The notes: generated by a model from the letters alone, not told the origin. DNA of 12,202 nucleotides from Fibrobacter sp. UBA4375 (GCA_002391195.1 DGRZ01000034.1:1-12202), one strand, 5' to 3'. Positions 1 to 6,665 are shown, counted from the first letter of the stretch. Numbers and translations: made by a program.

Positions 1-361
1 TGTACTTGCGTGCGATAATCATCACTGCCCATACTGCCGTAATAAAAACTGACATGGCAACGCCCACCGTGGACATTTCCCGCACCATCTCGGAAACCCC
101 TTCGGGGCTCGTGGCGGCGGTAAAGAAGGGATAACTCCACATGAGTTCTCCGTTCATGACATGGTCGATAATCAGGACGCCTGTTACGAGCCAGAGCATA
201 CGGGCGAGCAGGCGCAGGCTTTTATAGAAGGGCTGCGGAGCGCCGGAAACAGCGGCTTCCAGGTTCCTGGATTCTCTTTTAGACTTGTCGGTCTGTTGCA
301 ACACGAGGGTTGCGATGGTGGTGACGACCGCTTCGGCCATGGGCACGACAAAACAGCACAT
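1..361 (-). CDS. Conserved membrane protein of unknown function (3' part outside window)
   Basis: The frame is open from an ATG at 361-359 to the window edge, giving 120 residues with no stop; the C-terminus lies outside. An AGGAG Shine-Dalgarno (366-371 on the plus strand) precedes the ATG by about five bases. Residues 2-21 form a hydrophobic stretch starting with two cysteines and containing VPMAEAVVTTI. Residues 51-68 and about 100-117 look like membrane helices, with a charged loop at 23-36 between the first two hydrophobic parts. I do not recognise a named family, though the N-terminal pattern looks conserved rather than random. It is transcribed divergently from the merR-type gene, and a palindrome lies directly upstream of its probable -10 element, so it is likely a target of that regulator. 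Translation and RBS support a real gene; function is unknown. Confidence 0.75.
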   Translation of the reverse strand, partial: MCCFVVPMAEAVVTTIATLVLQQTDKSKRESRNLEAAVSGAPQPFYKSLRLLARMLWLVTGVLIIDHVMNGELMWSYPFFTAATSPEGVSEMVREMSTVGVAMSVFITAVWAVMIIARKY

Positions 362-391
362 AAAATCTCCTTTTGAAAATGTTCTATAAGA

Positions 392-420
392 AATATAACA
401 CCTAGAGTTTACTCTAGGTG
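392..420 (-). promoter_or_regulatory. Promoter of the divergent membrane-protein gene with MerR-type palindrome
   Basis: CACCTAGAGT (399-408) and ACTCTAGGTG (411-420) are perfect 10-bp inverted arms around TT. On the minus strand the palindrome is followed immediately by TATATT (397-392), a good -10 element about 30 bases upstream of the start codon. An operator directly upstream of the -10 is typical of MerR-family activators, which bind between -35 and -10. No convincing -35 is visible on the far side. Confidence 0.6.
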
Positions 421-454
421 TTGAGTTTTTGTGAAAAAAGTTGAAAAATTTTAT

Positions 455-470
455 TTAGAGTTAACTCTAA
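455..470 (+). promoter_or_regulatory. Second MerR-type palindromic operator
   Basis: TTAGAGTTAACTCTAA is a perfect 16-bp palindrome sharing the TAGAGT/ACTCTA core of the palindrome at 399-420. The two centres are about 53 bp apart, close to five helical turns. It lies upstream of a TATATT (495-500) that is the most likely -10 for the merR-type gene. Confidence 0.6.
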
Positions 471-508
471 CTCTATCATTTGGGCGAAAATATTTATATT
501 TTGTAAAC

Positions 509-955
509 ATGACTTACTCTATAGGCGATGTTGTCAAGAAAACAGGGCTTTCGGCCTATACCCTGCGTTACTATGAAAAAGAGGGCCTGCTTCCCTTTGT
601 CAAGAAGAATGCCTCGGGCGTGCGGGCCTACAGCGACGAAGACCTTCGCTGGCTTACCATGATTGAATGCCTCAAGGATTCGGGACTGCAAATCAAGGAA
701 ATCCGCCAGTACATCGAGTGGTTCAACGAGGGCGATTCTACGCTTGCCCAAAGGCTTTCCCTTTTTGAAAACCGCCGCAAGATTCTTGAAAAGGAAATGG
801 CCCGCCTTACGGTGGTCATGAACAAGATTCGCTACAAGGAACTGCTGTATCGGGAAGCGGTTCGGGTGGGGAACCTGGACATCGCCACCAACGAAAGGCG
901 GTTCCAACATCTGAAGAAAAAGTTGTTCGAATCCCCGGACGATTTTGACAAGTAG
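509..955 (+). CDS. MerR-family transcriptional regulator
   Basis: This 148-residue protein has the MerR N-terminal winged helix: residues 2-10 YSIGDVVKK, TGLSAYTLRYYEKEGLL (the recognition helix and wing entry), then the second helical part to about residue 70. A charged helix at about 80-118 is the probable dimerising coiled coil. There is no cysteine cluster typical of metal or mercury sensors, so it fits the stress-responsive AdhR/NmlR-like part of the family better; the inducer cannot be read from sequence. The start at 509 is chosen because homology begins there. An upstream in-frame ATG at 431 would translate the operator region. No Shine-Dalgarno precedes 509, and TATATT at 495-500 would place the transcript start about at the ATG, suggesting a leaderless message. 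It is followed 42 bp later by the flavodoxin-fold gene, its probable target. Confidence 0.9.
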   Translation: MTYSIGDVVKKTGLSAYTLRYYEKEGLLPFVKKNASGVRAYSDEDLRWLTMIECLKDSGLQIKEIRQYIEWFNEGDSTLAQRLSLFENRRKILEKEMARLTVVMNKIRYKELLYREAVRVGNLDIATNERRFQHLKKKLFESPDDFDK

Positions 956-997
956 AATCTTAATAAAGAAACTTTTTTCATAACAAAGGAATTTATC

Positions 998-1579
998 ATG
1001 AAGGTCGTTTTATTCAATGGAAGCCGTCGCGAAAAGGGCTGCACATATACGGCACTGAGCCTCGTGGCTGGCGAACTCGAGGCCGCTGGCATCGAGACTG
1101 AAATCTTCTTTGTGGGTGGTCGCGTGCTGAAGGGCGAAACCGACGCCGTGGTTCACGAAGCCAAGGAAATCCTTAAAACGGCCGACGCCGTCGTTTACGG
1201 CTCTCCGGTGTATTACGCATCCCCGAGTGGCGAAATGTTGATGTTCCTGGACAGGCTTTACGGCATTGCCGAAGCGGAACTGCTCTTTAAGCCCGCCGCA
1301 ACGGTTGCTTCTGCCCGCCGTGCCGGCACTACCGCAACGCTCGACGCCCTGAACAAGTACCCCACCTTTGCGCAACAGCCCCTGGTGACATCGCGCTACT
1401 GGAACATGGTTCACGGTTCTAGCCCTGAAGATGTGCTGAAGGACGAAGAAGGCGTGCAGGTGATGAAGGAACTGGGCCGCAACATGGCGTGGATCCTGAA
1501 GAGCATCGAAGCGGGCAAGAAGGCGGGTGTTGAACAGCCCGTTGCCGAAAAGAAAATTTTCACGAACTTTATCCGCTAG
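998..1579 (+). CDS. Flavodoxin-fold NAD(P)H-dependent oxidoreductase (FMN reductase family)
   Basis: This 193-residue cytoplasmic flavoprotein has an N-terminal beta strand and phosphate loop (MKVVLFNGSRREKGCT, residues 1-16), the flavin-contacting GSPVYYASPSGEM (68-80), and the family-typical SARRAGTTATLDALNKY (105-121) and RYWNMVHG (133-140). These mark the NADPH-dependent FMN reductase / multimeric flavodoxin group. An AAGGA Shine-Dalgarno sits before the ATG. Relatives as I remember them carry a cysteine-rich loop (GCIxCxxC type) right after the second strand; here residues 41-52 read GRVLKGETDAVV with no cysteine, so the loop seems to have been lost. The only cysteine is Cys15. It probably reduces quinones, flavins or electrophiles using FMN and NAD(P)H; the substrate is unknown. 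It is co-directional with the MerR gene and followed after one base by the hydrolase gene. Confidence 0.85.
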   Translation: MKVVLFNGSRREKGCTYTALSLVAGELEAAGIETEIFFVGGRVLKGETDAVVHEAKEILKTADAVVYGSPVYYASPSGEMLMFLDRLYGIAEAELLFKPAATVASARRAGTTATLDALNKYPTFAQQPLVTSRYWNMVHGSSPEDVLKDEEGVQVMKELGRNMAWILKSIEAGKKAGVEQPVAEKKIFTNFIR

Positions 1580-1580
1580 A

Positions 1581-2681
1581 ATGGGAACGATGCGCTTGCG
1601 TTTTGCGAAGAACAAGAAACTCATGATTACGGCGATTATCTTATCTGTACTTTTTATTTTGGGAGACGTGGGCGTGTTGTTCTTATCGCAGGCGAGCTTC
1701 GGCCATATTCCGCAAGGCAAGCGCCTTGAACGTATCAAGCAGTCGCCGAATTACGACGGAAAGCAGTTCGTGAACGAGGTCGAGACCGTCACCATGACGG
1801 GAGACAGGAGCGTATTTGCCGTTTGGAAGGATTTCCTGTTCGGCGACAAGAGCCAGACCGTTCCCGATACCGCATTGAGCGTCATCAAGACGGACCTGAA
1901 GTCGCTACCGCAGGACCGCGATTGGATTGTGTGGTTCGGGCATTCCTCGTACATGCTTAATTTGTCCGGAAAGAAGGTGCTAGTGGATCCGGTTTTTTAC
2001 CAGGGCTCGCCGGTGAGTTTCGTGAACAAGATGTTCAAGGGAACGGACGTCTACAAGCCCGCCGACATGCCGGATATTGACTACCTGGTGATTACCCACG
2101 ACCACTGGGACCACTTGGATTACCGGGTGGTGACGGAACTGGAACCTCGCGTAAAACGCGTGGTGACTGGCCTCGGCGTGGGCGAGCATTTTGAATACTG
2201 GAAGTATCCCGTTGAAAAACTTACGGAACTCGACTGGTGGGAATCTGTTGACTTGGGTGAAGGCTTTAACGTGACGGCGACTCCGGCAAGGCATTTTTCG
2301 GGCCGCGATCTTCACCAGAATAAGACTCTGTGGGCGTCGTTCGCGTTCAAGTCTCCCAAACGCACCATTTGGATTGGCGGCGATACGGGGTACGGTCCGC
2401 ACTTCGAAAAAATCGGAAAGAAATTTGCCGACATCGATTTGGCGATTCTTGAAAACGGGCAGTACAATAAGGACTGGTCGCTTATCCACACCATGCCGGA
2501 ATACCTGGGCAAGGAAATGGTGGAACTGGATGCAAACCGCTACATGACTGTTCACCACTCCAAGTTCTGCCTGAGCAAGCATTCGTACACGGAACCGCTG
2601 GAAAATGCGAAACGTGCCGCCCAGGAATCGGGCAAGCCCGTGCTTATGCCGCAAATGGGTGAGGTTGTGTATTTGGAATAA
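1581..2681 (+). CDS. Membrane-anchored MBL-fold metallo-hydrolase, NAPE-PLD/RomA-like
   Basis: The predicted protein has 366 residues. Residues 14-36 are a hydrophobic anchor or uncleaved signal after a basic N-terminus. The rest is a metallo-beta-lactamase fold: FGHSSYML (119-126), VDPVF (135-139), the zinc motif THDHWDHLD (172-180), ARHFSGR (236-242), GGDTGYGPHF (266-275), LIHTMPE (301-307) and HHSKF (325-329). The ARHFSGR and GDTGYG signatures belong to the NAPE-phospholipase-D-like branch, which includes proteins annotated RomA; a phosphodiester or lipid substrate is possible but not shown. The ATG at 1581 lies one base after the upstream stop, so translation is probably coupled. An in-frame ATG at 1590 is an alternative, and an ATG further upstream (1527) would overlap the flavoprotein gene. 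The gene ends 22 bp from the convergent znuB stop. Confidence 0.85.
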   Translation: MGTMRLRFAKNKKLMITAIILSVLFILGDVGVLFLSQASFGHIPQGKRLERIKQSPNYDGKQFVNEVETVTMTGDRSVFAVWKDFLFGDKSQTVPDTALSVIKTDLKSLPQDRDWIVWFGHSSYMLNLSGKKVLVDPVFYQGSPVSFVNKMFKGTDVYKPADMPDIDYLVITHDHWDHLDYRVVTELEPRVKRVVTGLGVGEHFEYWKYPVEKLTELDWWESVDLGEGFNVTATPARHFSGRDLHQNKTLWASFAFKSPKRTIWIGGDTGYGPHFEKIGKKFADIDLAILENGQYNKDWSLIHTMPEYLGKEMVELDANRYMTVHHSKFCLSKHSYTEPLENAKRAAQESGKPVLMPQMGEVVYLE

Positions 2682-2703
2682 ATCGACAATCGCTTTGTTT
2701 ACA

Positions 2704-3549
2704 TTACGATTCTCTACTTTGAATCAGGCTCATCAAATAGAAACTGCCGAATGCAACAATATCGGCGGCCACAATGGTGGAGCCTACGGGTGTGCCTGCA
2801 AGAATGGCCACAAGGATTCCGACTAACGAACAGACTACTGAGATAATGGCTGCGGCGACGGTTACGGCAAAAAAACTCTTGAATACCCGCATGGCCGAAA
2901 GAGCCGGAAACACCACCAAGGCCGATACCAGTAGCGCCCCCACCAGGTTCATAGCAAGCACGATAATGACCGCAACGACAACGGCAATCAGCAGGTTGAA
3001 AAAAGCGGTATTCACGCCGGTCGCCTGGGCAAAATTTTCGTCGAAGGTGATGGCAAAAATCTTGTGGTAAAACAACACAAAAATGGCCAGCACGACAACG
3101 GAAAGGACTACACAGAGATACACTTCCCCTGCTTTCAATGTAAGAATGGATGTAGAACCAAACAAGGTGGTGCACACATCGCCCGAAATATTCGCCGATG
3201 TAGAAAACAGGTTCATCAACAGATAACCAAGAGCAAGAGCCCCAACCGAGACCATGGCGATGGCGGCGTCCCCCTTGATGCGGGCGTTCTTACCGGTGCA
3301 AAGCAAGAGGATGGCGACCGCGACTGTCACGGGCAAGATAATGAGCATGTTGTTTGTGACCTTGAGTACTGCGGCAATGGCAAGGGCCCCGAAGGCCACA
3401 TGGGAAAGACCGTCACCGATATAGGAGTAACGTTTGAGCACCAAGGTTACGCCCAAAAGCGACGAGCAGAGCGAAACCAAGACCCCTACGATAATGGCGT
3501 AGCGCACAAAGGGGAAATCTAGGTAGAAAAGAAGCTTGTCAATTGGCAT
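2704..3549 (-). CDS. znuB: Zinc ABC transporter permease (ABC-3 family)
   Basis: This 281-residue polytopic membrane protein is hydrophobic almost throughout, with seven to nine predicted spans. The N-terminal part FVRYAIIVGVLVSLCSSLLG, the segment RYSYIGDGLSHVAFGALA (about 40-57) and the GALLVSALVVFPALSA stretch (about 205-220) are typical of ZnuB/TroC-type permeases. It forms the membrane channel for Zn(II) delivered by ZnuA and is powered by ZnuC. It is the last gene of the zur-znuA-znuC-znuB operon. No ordinary Shine-Dalgarno precedes the ATG; instead a palindromic repeat with a GGAG flank lies 8 to 35 bases upstream. Manganese or iron is an alternative substrate for the family, but the Zur-like regulator and the His-rich ZnuA favour zinc. 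Confidence 0.9.
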   Translation of the reverse strand: MPIDKLLFYLDFPFVRYAIIVGVLVSLCSSLLGVTLVLKRYSYIGDGLSHVAFGALAIAAVLKVTNNMLIILPVTVAVAILLLCTGKNARIKGDAAIAMVSVGALALGYLLMNLFSTSANISGDVCTTLFGSTSILTLKAGEVYLCVVLSVVVLAIFVLFYHKIFAITFDENFAQATGVNTAFFNLLIAVVVAVIIVLAMNLVGALLVSALVVFPALSAMRVFKSFFAVTVAAAIISVVCSLVGILVAILAGTPVGSTIVAADIVAFGSFYLMSLIQSRES

Positions 3550-3556
3550 ACCACAC

Positions 3557-3584
3557 TGTCATCCCCGCGAAGGCGGGGATCTCC
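3557..3584. repeat. Palindromic repeat copy A (znuC-znuB gap)
   Basis: This 28-bp unit begins TGTC on the plus strand and ends CTCC. It has an ATCCCCGC/GCGGGGAT stem around a four-base loop. It belongs to the same family as 4261-4288 and 7943-7970, with a compensated base-pair change in the stem. It fills most of the 49-bp gap between znuC and znuB. Confidence 0.85.
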
Positions 3585-3598
3585 TTGGCTTAATGGTT

Positions 3599-4255
3599 TT
3601 ATCTTTCCTTAGTTGAAATCTTATTGAAATCCATGACGCGGGTGGCATCGTCCAGGGCGGTATCCACGTCGTGGGTCACCATGACGACCGTCATTCCCTT
3701 TTGATGCAGGTCTTCGATAACGCGGTACATGGTTCCGGTAGATTCAGGGTCTAGACCGGTAACGGGCTCATCCAGCAAGAGCAGGCGTTCGGCGGCGCAC
3801 AGGGCCCTCGCCAGCAGTACCCGCTGCTTCTGGCCCCCCGAAAGTTCGCGGAAGCAGGACTTTCGCAAACTTTCGGTTCGGGTGAGCGCCATGCATTCCA
3901 TGGCGCGCTCCCGGTGCGCCGACTTGTAAAAGGGCAACAGCCGGTGTTTTCCCTGGAACGCCGACAGCACAATCTCTTCGACAGAAGCGGGAAAGTCCTT
4001 CTGTACCACCGTCATCTGTGGCAAGTACCCGATTTGATTGCGGTTAAGACCGCCACAAAGTTCAATGCTTCCCGACTTGGGCGAAAGAAGGCCGGCAATT
4101 CCCTTCAGGAACGTGGTCTTGCCGGAGCCGTTATGGCCGACAATACAAAGGTAATCGCCTTCGTTTATATCATAATCCAAATCCCGGACCAGATCCTTGC
4201 TACCGTAGCCTAGCGTCAGCTGCCTGCATTTGATAAGTGTCTGTGCGTTTACCAT
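3599..4255 (-). CDS. znuC: Zinc ABC transporter ATP-binding protein
   Basis: This 218-residue cytoplasmic ABC ATPase has Walker A GHNGSGKTT (40-48), the Q-loop at Gln80, the ABC signature LSGGQKQR (138-145), Walker B LLLLDEP (158-164), the D-loop GLDP and the switch His195 in MVTHD. It energises Zn(II) import through ZnuB. Its length is a little shorter than E. coli ZnuC, which has a longer C-terminal part. It lies between znuA and znuB on the same strand. The ATG follows a palindromic repeat by only five bases, and the bases directly upstream (AACGG) do not form a good Shine-Dalgarno. The next in-frame Met is well inside the ATPase domain, so this start is the only plausible one. Confidence 0.92.
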   Translation of the reverse strand: MVNAQTLIKCRQLTLGYGSKDLVRDLDYDINEGDYLCIVGHNGSGKTTFLKGIAGLLSPKSGSIELCGGLNRNQIGYLPQMTVVQKDFPASVEEIVLSAFQGKHRLLPFYKSAHRERAMECMALTRTESLRKSCFRELSGGQKQRVLLARALCAAERLLLLDEPVTGLDPESTGTMYRVIEDLHQKGMTVVMVTHDVDTALDDATRVMDFNKISTKER

Positions 4256-4260
4256 CCGTT

Positions 4261-4288
4261 TGTCATGCCCGCGAAGGCGGGCATCTCC
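4261..4288. repeat. Palindromic repeat copy B (znuA-znuC gap)
   Basis: This 28-bp unit has stem ATGCCCGC/GCGGGCAT and loop CTTC (minus-strand reading). It is identical to copy A except that one stem base pair is swapped from C:G to G:C. It occupies almost all of the 41-bp gap between the znuA stop and the znuC start. Confidence 0.85.
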
Positions 4289-4296
4289 TATAAATG

Positions 4297-5361
4297 CTAC
4301 TTAATCGCCTTTTTCAAAACTTCCAAATTATCTTGCATGATGGAGAGATAGTCAGCCCCGGCCTTTATCTGTTCGTCTTTCACCGACTGCATGGAATTCA
4401 GCATCAACACTTCGGCGTTTTTCGAATTCTTGCTGGCATCGAGAATGGCACGGGCGATTTTCCCGTCGCTGCCGTCAATGGTGAAAATGGCAGGTAGGGC
4501 AAGGGAATCTATTTTACCCGCAAGGAAGGTTATTGTCTCGAAACTCGCCTCACTTTCGGCAGAACAACCTACAAATGCAGCATAATACTTGATGCCGTAA
4601 TCGTCCACCAGATAACGGAAGGGGAAACGGTCACCGAACAGGATTGTCTTGAGCGTTGCATTTTCCATTGTGGCACGATACTGGGCGTCCAGCGCACTGA
4701 TTTTTGCAATGTAGAGTGCCGCATTCATGTGGTATTCCGTGGCATGGGCCGTATCCAGTTTTGCGATGGACTCTGCAAGAGCCTTTACCAGTATTTCGGC
4801 GTTTTTCAGCGATAGCCAAATGTGTTCGTCGTTCTCGACTTCTTCCTCTTCGTCGTGATGGTGATGTCTTTCTGCGTGTTCGTGGTTCTCTTCTGCGATT
4901 TCTTTCGTCTTTCGTCCCTTCGGCAGGCTCAGGGCAGGCTTTTCGTCTTTTGTCTCGCCTTGCATGCCCTCTACGACGTCCTCTTCCTTCACGCGGTCGC
5001 CGAGAGCTTCCATCAGGTTTATTTGCACTCGCCCTTCTTTCGGGGTCGCCGCAAGAGCCTTCTCAATCCATTCGTCCGATTCACCACCTACATACACCAC
5101 CATGTCAGCACTTGCAATGGCCGCAATATCCTGAGCCGAAGGCTGGTAACTGTGCAGGTCTGCGCCGTTCTTGATGAGCAATTTCAGGTCAACAGCGTCG
5201 GCACGCCCGCCAAGAACGTTCTTGAACCAGTCGTACTGCGGGTATGTCACGGCAATAACAGAAATTTTCTTCGCTGCACCCTCGGTCTCGGATTTTGTTC
5301 CGCAAGCGGCCAGCAACAAAGTCACGGCGAGAAACGCCTTGACTACAAATCCCTTAAACAT
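4297..5361 (-). CDS. znuA: Zinc ABC transporter substrate-binding lipoprotein
   Basis: The protein has 354 residues. A lipoprotein signal peptide (residues 1-19) ends in LLLAAC with lipidation Cys20. The cluster A-I metal-binding fold follows: first ligand His70 in DLHSYQPS, second His180 in DEHIWLSLKNA. Between them is a His/Glu-rich loop (about 157-180, with HEHAERHHHHDEEEE) typical of ZnuA, which recruits Zn(II). The usual third histidine is not seen; that region reads GDRFPFRY (243-250), which I recall as a subfamily pattern. Residues 142-149 (PALSLPKG) are encoded by a dispersed repeat inserted in frame next to the loop. The start at 5361 is supported by GGAGG at 5366-5370 and the signal peptide; an upstream in-frame ATG (5442) gives a non-signal extension. 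The ATG overlaps the zur stop by eight bases (ATGTTTAA), suggesting coupled translation. Confidence 0.92.
   Translation of the reverse strand: MFKGFVVKAFLAVTLLLAACGTKSETEGAAKKISVIAVTYPQYDWFKNVLGGRADAVDLKLLIKNGADLHSYQPSAQDIAAIASADMVVYVGGESDEWIEKALAATPKEGRVQINLMEALGDRVKEEDVVEGMQGETKDEKPALSLPKGRKTKEIAEENHEHAERHHHHDEEEEVENDEHIWLSLKNAEILVKALAESIAKLDTAHATEYHMNAALYIAKISALDAQYRATMENATLKTILFGDRFPFRYLVDDYGIKYYAAFVGCSAESEASFETITFLAGKIDSLALPAIFTIDGSDGKIARAILDASKNSKNAEVLMLNSMQSVKDEQIKAGADYLSIMQDNLEVLKKAIK
4916..4934. repeat. 19-bp dispersed repeat inside znuA
   Basis: CCCTTCGGCAGGCTCAGGG here is identical to 7472-7490 in the non-coding repeat cluster. Read on the minus strand in the znuA frame it encodes PALSLPKG, so the unit adds residues without breaking the gene. 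Confidence 0.85.
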
Positions 5362-5767
5362 GGCGCCTCCTTGAGTGGCGAGGCTTTCCGGAGCAGCCAG
5401 CACAACGGCCAAGCAGCACCGACTGCTGCTGGTCCAGTTCAAAGCCGCTTACCCGCTGCACGGAAAGCTGCAACATCTTGAGAGCGGGACCGTCCAAGTG
5501 AAAGAATTTGCCGCAATCCTTGCAGACCAGGTGCATCTTGGCTTCGCAACGTCCAGGACCTGTATAGCGGTATTGCAGTTCGTTGTTCTCGGCCGCACCC
5601 ACAATCTGAATCAGTCCGGCTTTTTCGAGCCTGGAAAGGTTCCTGTAAACGGTGCTCAGCGAGATTTCGGGTAGGCTCTGGGCTATTTCAGACGCCTTGA
5701 AAATCCGGTCCGGATTGCCTACCATAAAGTCCAAAATCTGCTGTTTTGACTGGGTTTTGTATTCCAT
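5354..5767 (-). CDS. zur: Fur-family metal-dependent repressor, probable Zur
   Basis: This 137-residue regulator has the Fur-family winged helix (residues 1-65), with the recognition segment STVYRNLSRLEKAGLI (38-53). The dimerisation and metal domain contains GRCEAKMHLVCKDCGKFFHLD (72-92) and a second CxxC at 122-125. The two CxxC pairs (82/85 and 122/125) are the structural zinc site. The cysteine at 74 together with His79 and His90 matches the zinc-sensing arrangement of Zur-type members rather than the HHH motif of Fur. The basic tail KPRHSRRRHV is unusual. The gene leads the znuACB operon, so zinc-dependent autorepression is likely. AGAGGA lies about five bases upstream of the ATG. The assignment as Zur rather than Fur or PerR rests on residues plus context. 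Confidence 0.88.
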   Translation of the reverse strand: MEYKTQSKQQILDFMVGNPDRIFKASEIAQSLPEISLSTVYRNLSRLEKAGLIQIVGAAENNELQYRYTGPGRCEAKMHLVCKDCGKFFHLDGPALKMLQLSVQRVSGFELDQQQSVLLGRCAGCSGKPRHSRRRHV

Positions 5768-5787
5768 TTTTCCTCTAATTTCACAAT

Positions 5788-5838
5788 TTGCAACTCATTC
5801 GCAAATTCAAATATAGTCAATTTGCGAATGATTGTCAA
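5788..5838 (-). promoter_or_regulatory. zur-znuACB promoter bracketed by two Zur-like operators
   Basis: On the minus strand TTGACA (5838-5833), a 17-bp spacer and TATATT (5815-5810) form a near-consensus promoter. Two 17-bp imperfect palindromes flank the -10: TTGCGAATGATTGTCAA (5822-5838, containing the -35) and TTGCAACTCATTCGCAA (5788-5804, over the predicted transcript start). Both contain TTGCGAATGA, in opposite orientation. A repressor on either box would block RNA polymerase. Confidence 0.75.
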
Positions 5839-5863
5839 TTCTGTATTTTTGGGGATTTTTGCC

Positions 5864-6652
5864 CTACAGGGCCGAATCCAGCACCATCATGAGCGTGAAG
5901 CCCACGGCAAAAAGGATGGTGCCGGCATCAAAATGCTCTCCTTCGCTGACTTCGGGGAGCATTTCTTCGATTACGACATAGATCATGGCTCCTGCTGCAA
6001 GCGAGAGCAGGTAGGGCATAAACGGCGAGAGTGCCTCAGCCGCAAGCAGCGTGATCAACGCGCCTACGGGTTCTACGGCTCCGGAGAGTGCACCCAGTGC
6101 AAAAGCCTTTTTGCGGGATGCCCCTTCGGCTCGGAGCGGGAGCGAGACAACCGCCCCTTCAGGAAAATTCTGAATCGCAATGCCTATGGCAAGCGCAAAC
6201 GCACCCGAAAGCGTGATGGCCACATTCCCCGAAAGCCAGCCCGCGAAAACGATGCCGACGGCCATGCCCTCGGGCAAGTTGTGCAATGTTACCGCCAGCG
6301 TAAGCATGGTCGTACGTTTGAGTTTTGCCTTGGGGCCTTCGGGCGTGGCGCTACCCAAATGTAAGTGGGGCGTAATTTTATCCAGAACAAACAAGAACAG
6401 AATGCCGGCCCAGAACCCAACCGTCGCCGGGATGAAAGCCAGTTTGCCCATCGATTCGCTCGCGCTGATTGCAGGCAAAAGCAGACTCCATACAGAAGCT
6501 GCCACCATGACGCCCGCCGCAAACGACAAAAGGCCACGTTTGAGATTTTGCCCCATCTGCTTCTTCATAAAGAATACGCAGGCGGCACCGAGAACCGTCC
6601 CTAAAAACGGAATGGCAAGACCTTGGGCAATTTGTAAGACAGGCTCGTTCAT
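5864..6652 (-). CDS. ZIP-family divalent metal transporter
   Basis: This 262-residue protein has about eight membrane spans. The ZIP signatures are plain: HNLPEGMAVG in the fourth span and QNFPEGAVVSLPL in the fifth, which carry the binuclear metal site, plus the conserved AGAMIYVVIEEMLPE near the C-terminus. A short histidine-containing loop (PHLHLG) precedes the fourth span, as in many ZIP proteins. It resembles GufA/ZupT-type bacterial members that import Zn(II) and sometimes Fe(II) or Mn(II). It starts 13 bp after the stop of the beta-barrel gene and lies just upstream of the zur promoter, all on the same strand. No clear Shine-Dalgarno is seen. No Zur-like box was found before this gene pair, so it may be expressed separately from znu. 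Confidence 0.9.
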   Translation of the reverse strand: MNEPVLQIAQGLAIPFLGTVLGAACVFFMKKQMGQNLKRGLLSFAAGVMVAASVWSLLLPAISASESMGKLAFIPATVGFWAGILFLFVLDKITPHLHLGSATPEGPKAKLKRTTMLTLAVTLHNLPEGMAVGIVFAGWLSGNVAITLSGAFALAIGIAIQNFPEGAVVSLPLRAEGASRKKAFALGALSGAVEPVGALITLLAAEALSPFMPYLLSLAAGAMIYVVIEEMLPEVSEGEHFDAGTILFAVGFTLMMVLDSAL

Positions 6653-6665
6653 GATTAACGCGTTG

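Noticed and set aside
161..376. Plus-strand frame of 71 codons
   Set aside because: It is antisense to the well-supported membrane-protein gene with its own ribosome site and shows no protein-like features.
431..508. Upstream in-frame ATG extending the MerR protein by 26 residues
   Set aside because: The extension translates the operator palindrome, has no family similarity and no better ribosome site; the MerR domain begins at 509.
1527..1580. Upstream ATG for the MBL-fold hydrolase
   Set aside because: It lies inside the flavoprotein gene in another frame; the ATG at 1581, one base after that gene's stop, gives a normal membrane anchor.
5362..5442. Upstream ATG for ZnuA
   Set aside because: It would bury the lipoprotein signal peptide; the ATG at 5361 has GGAGG and the correct signal sequence.
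5861..5872. GCCCTACAGGGC as a terminator of the ZIP gene
   Set aside because: The stem is only five base pairs, overlaps the stop codon and is not followed by a T-tract in the gene's direction.
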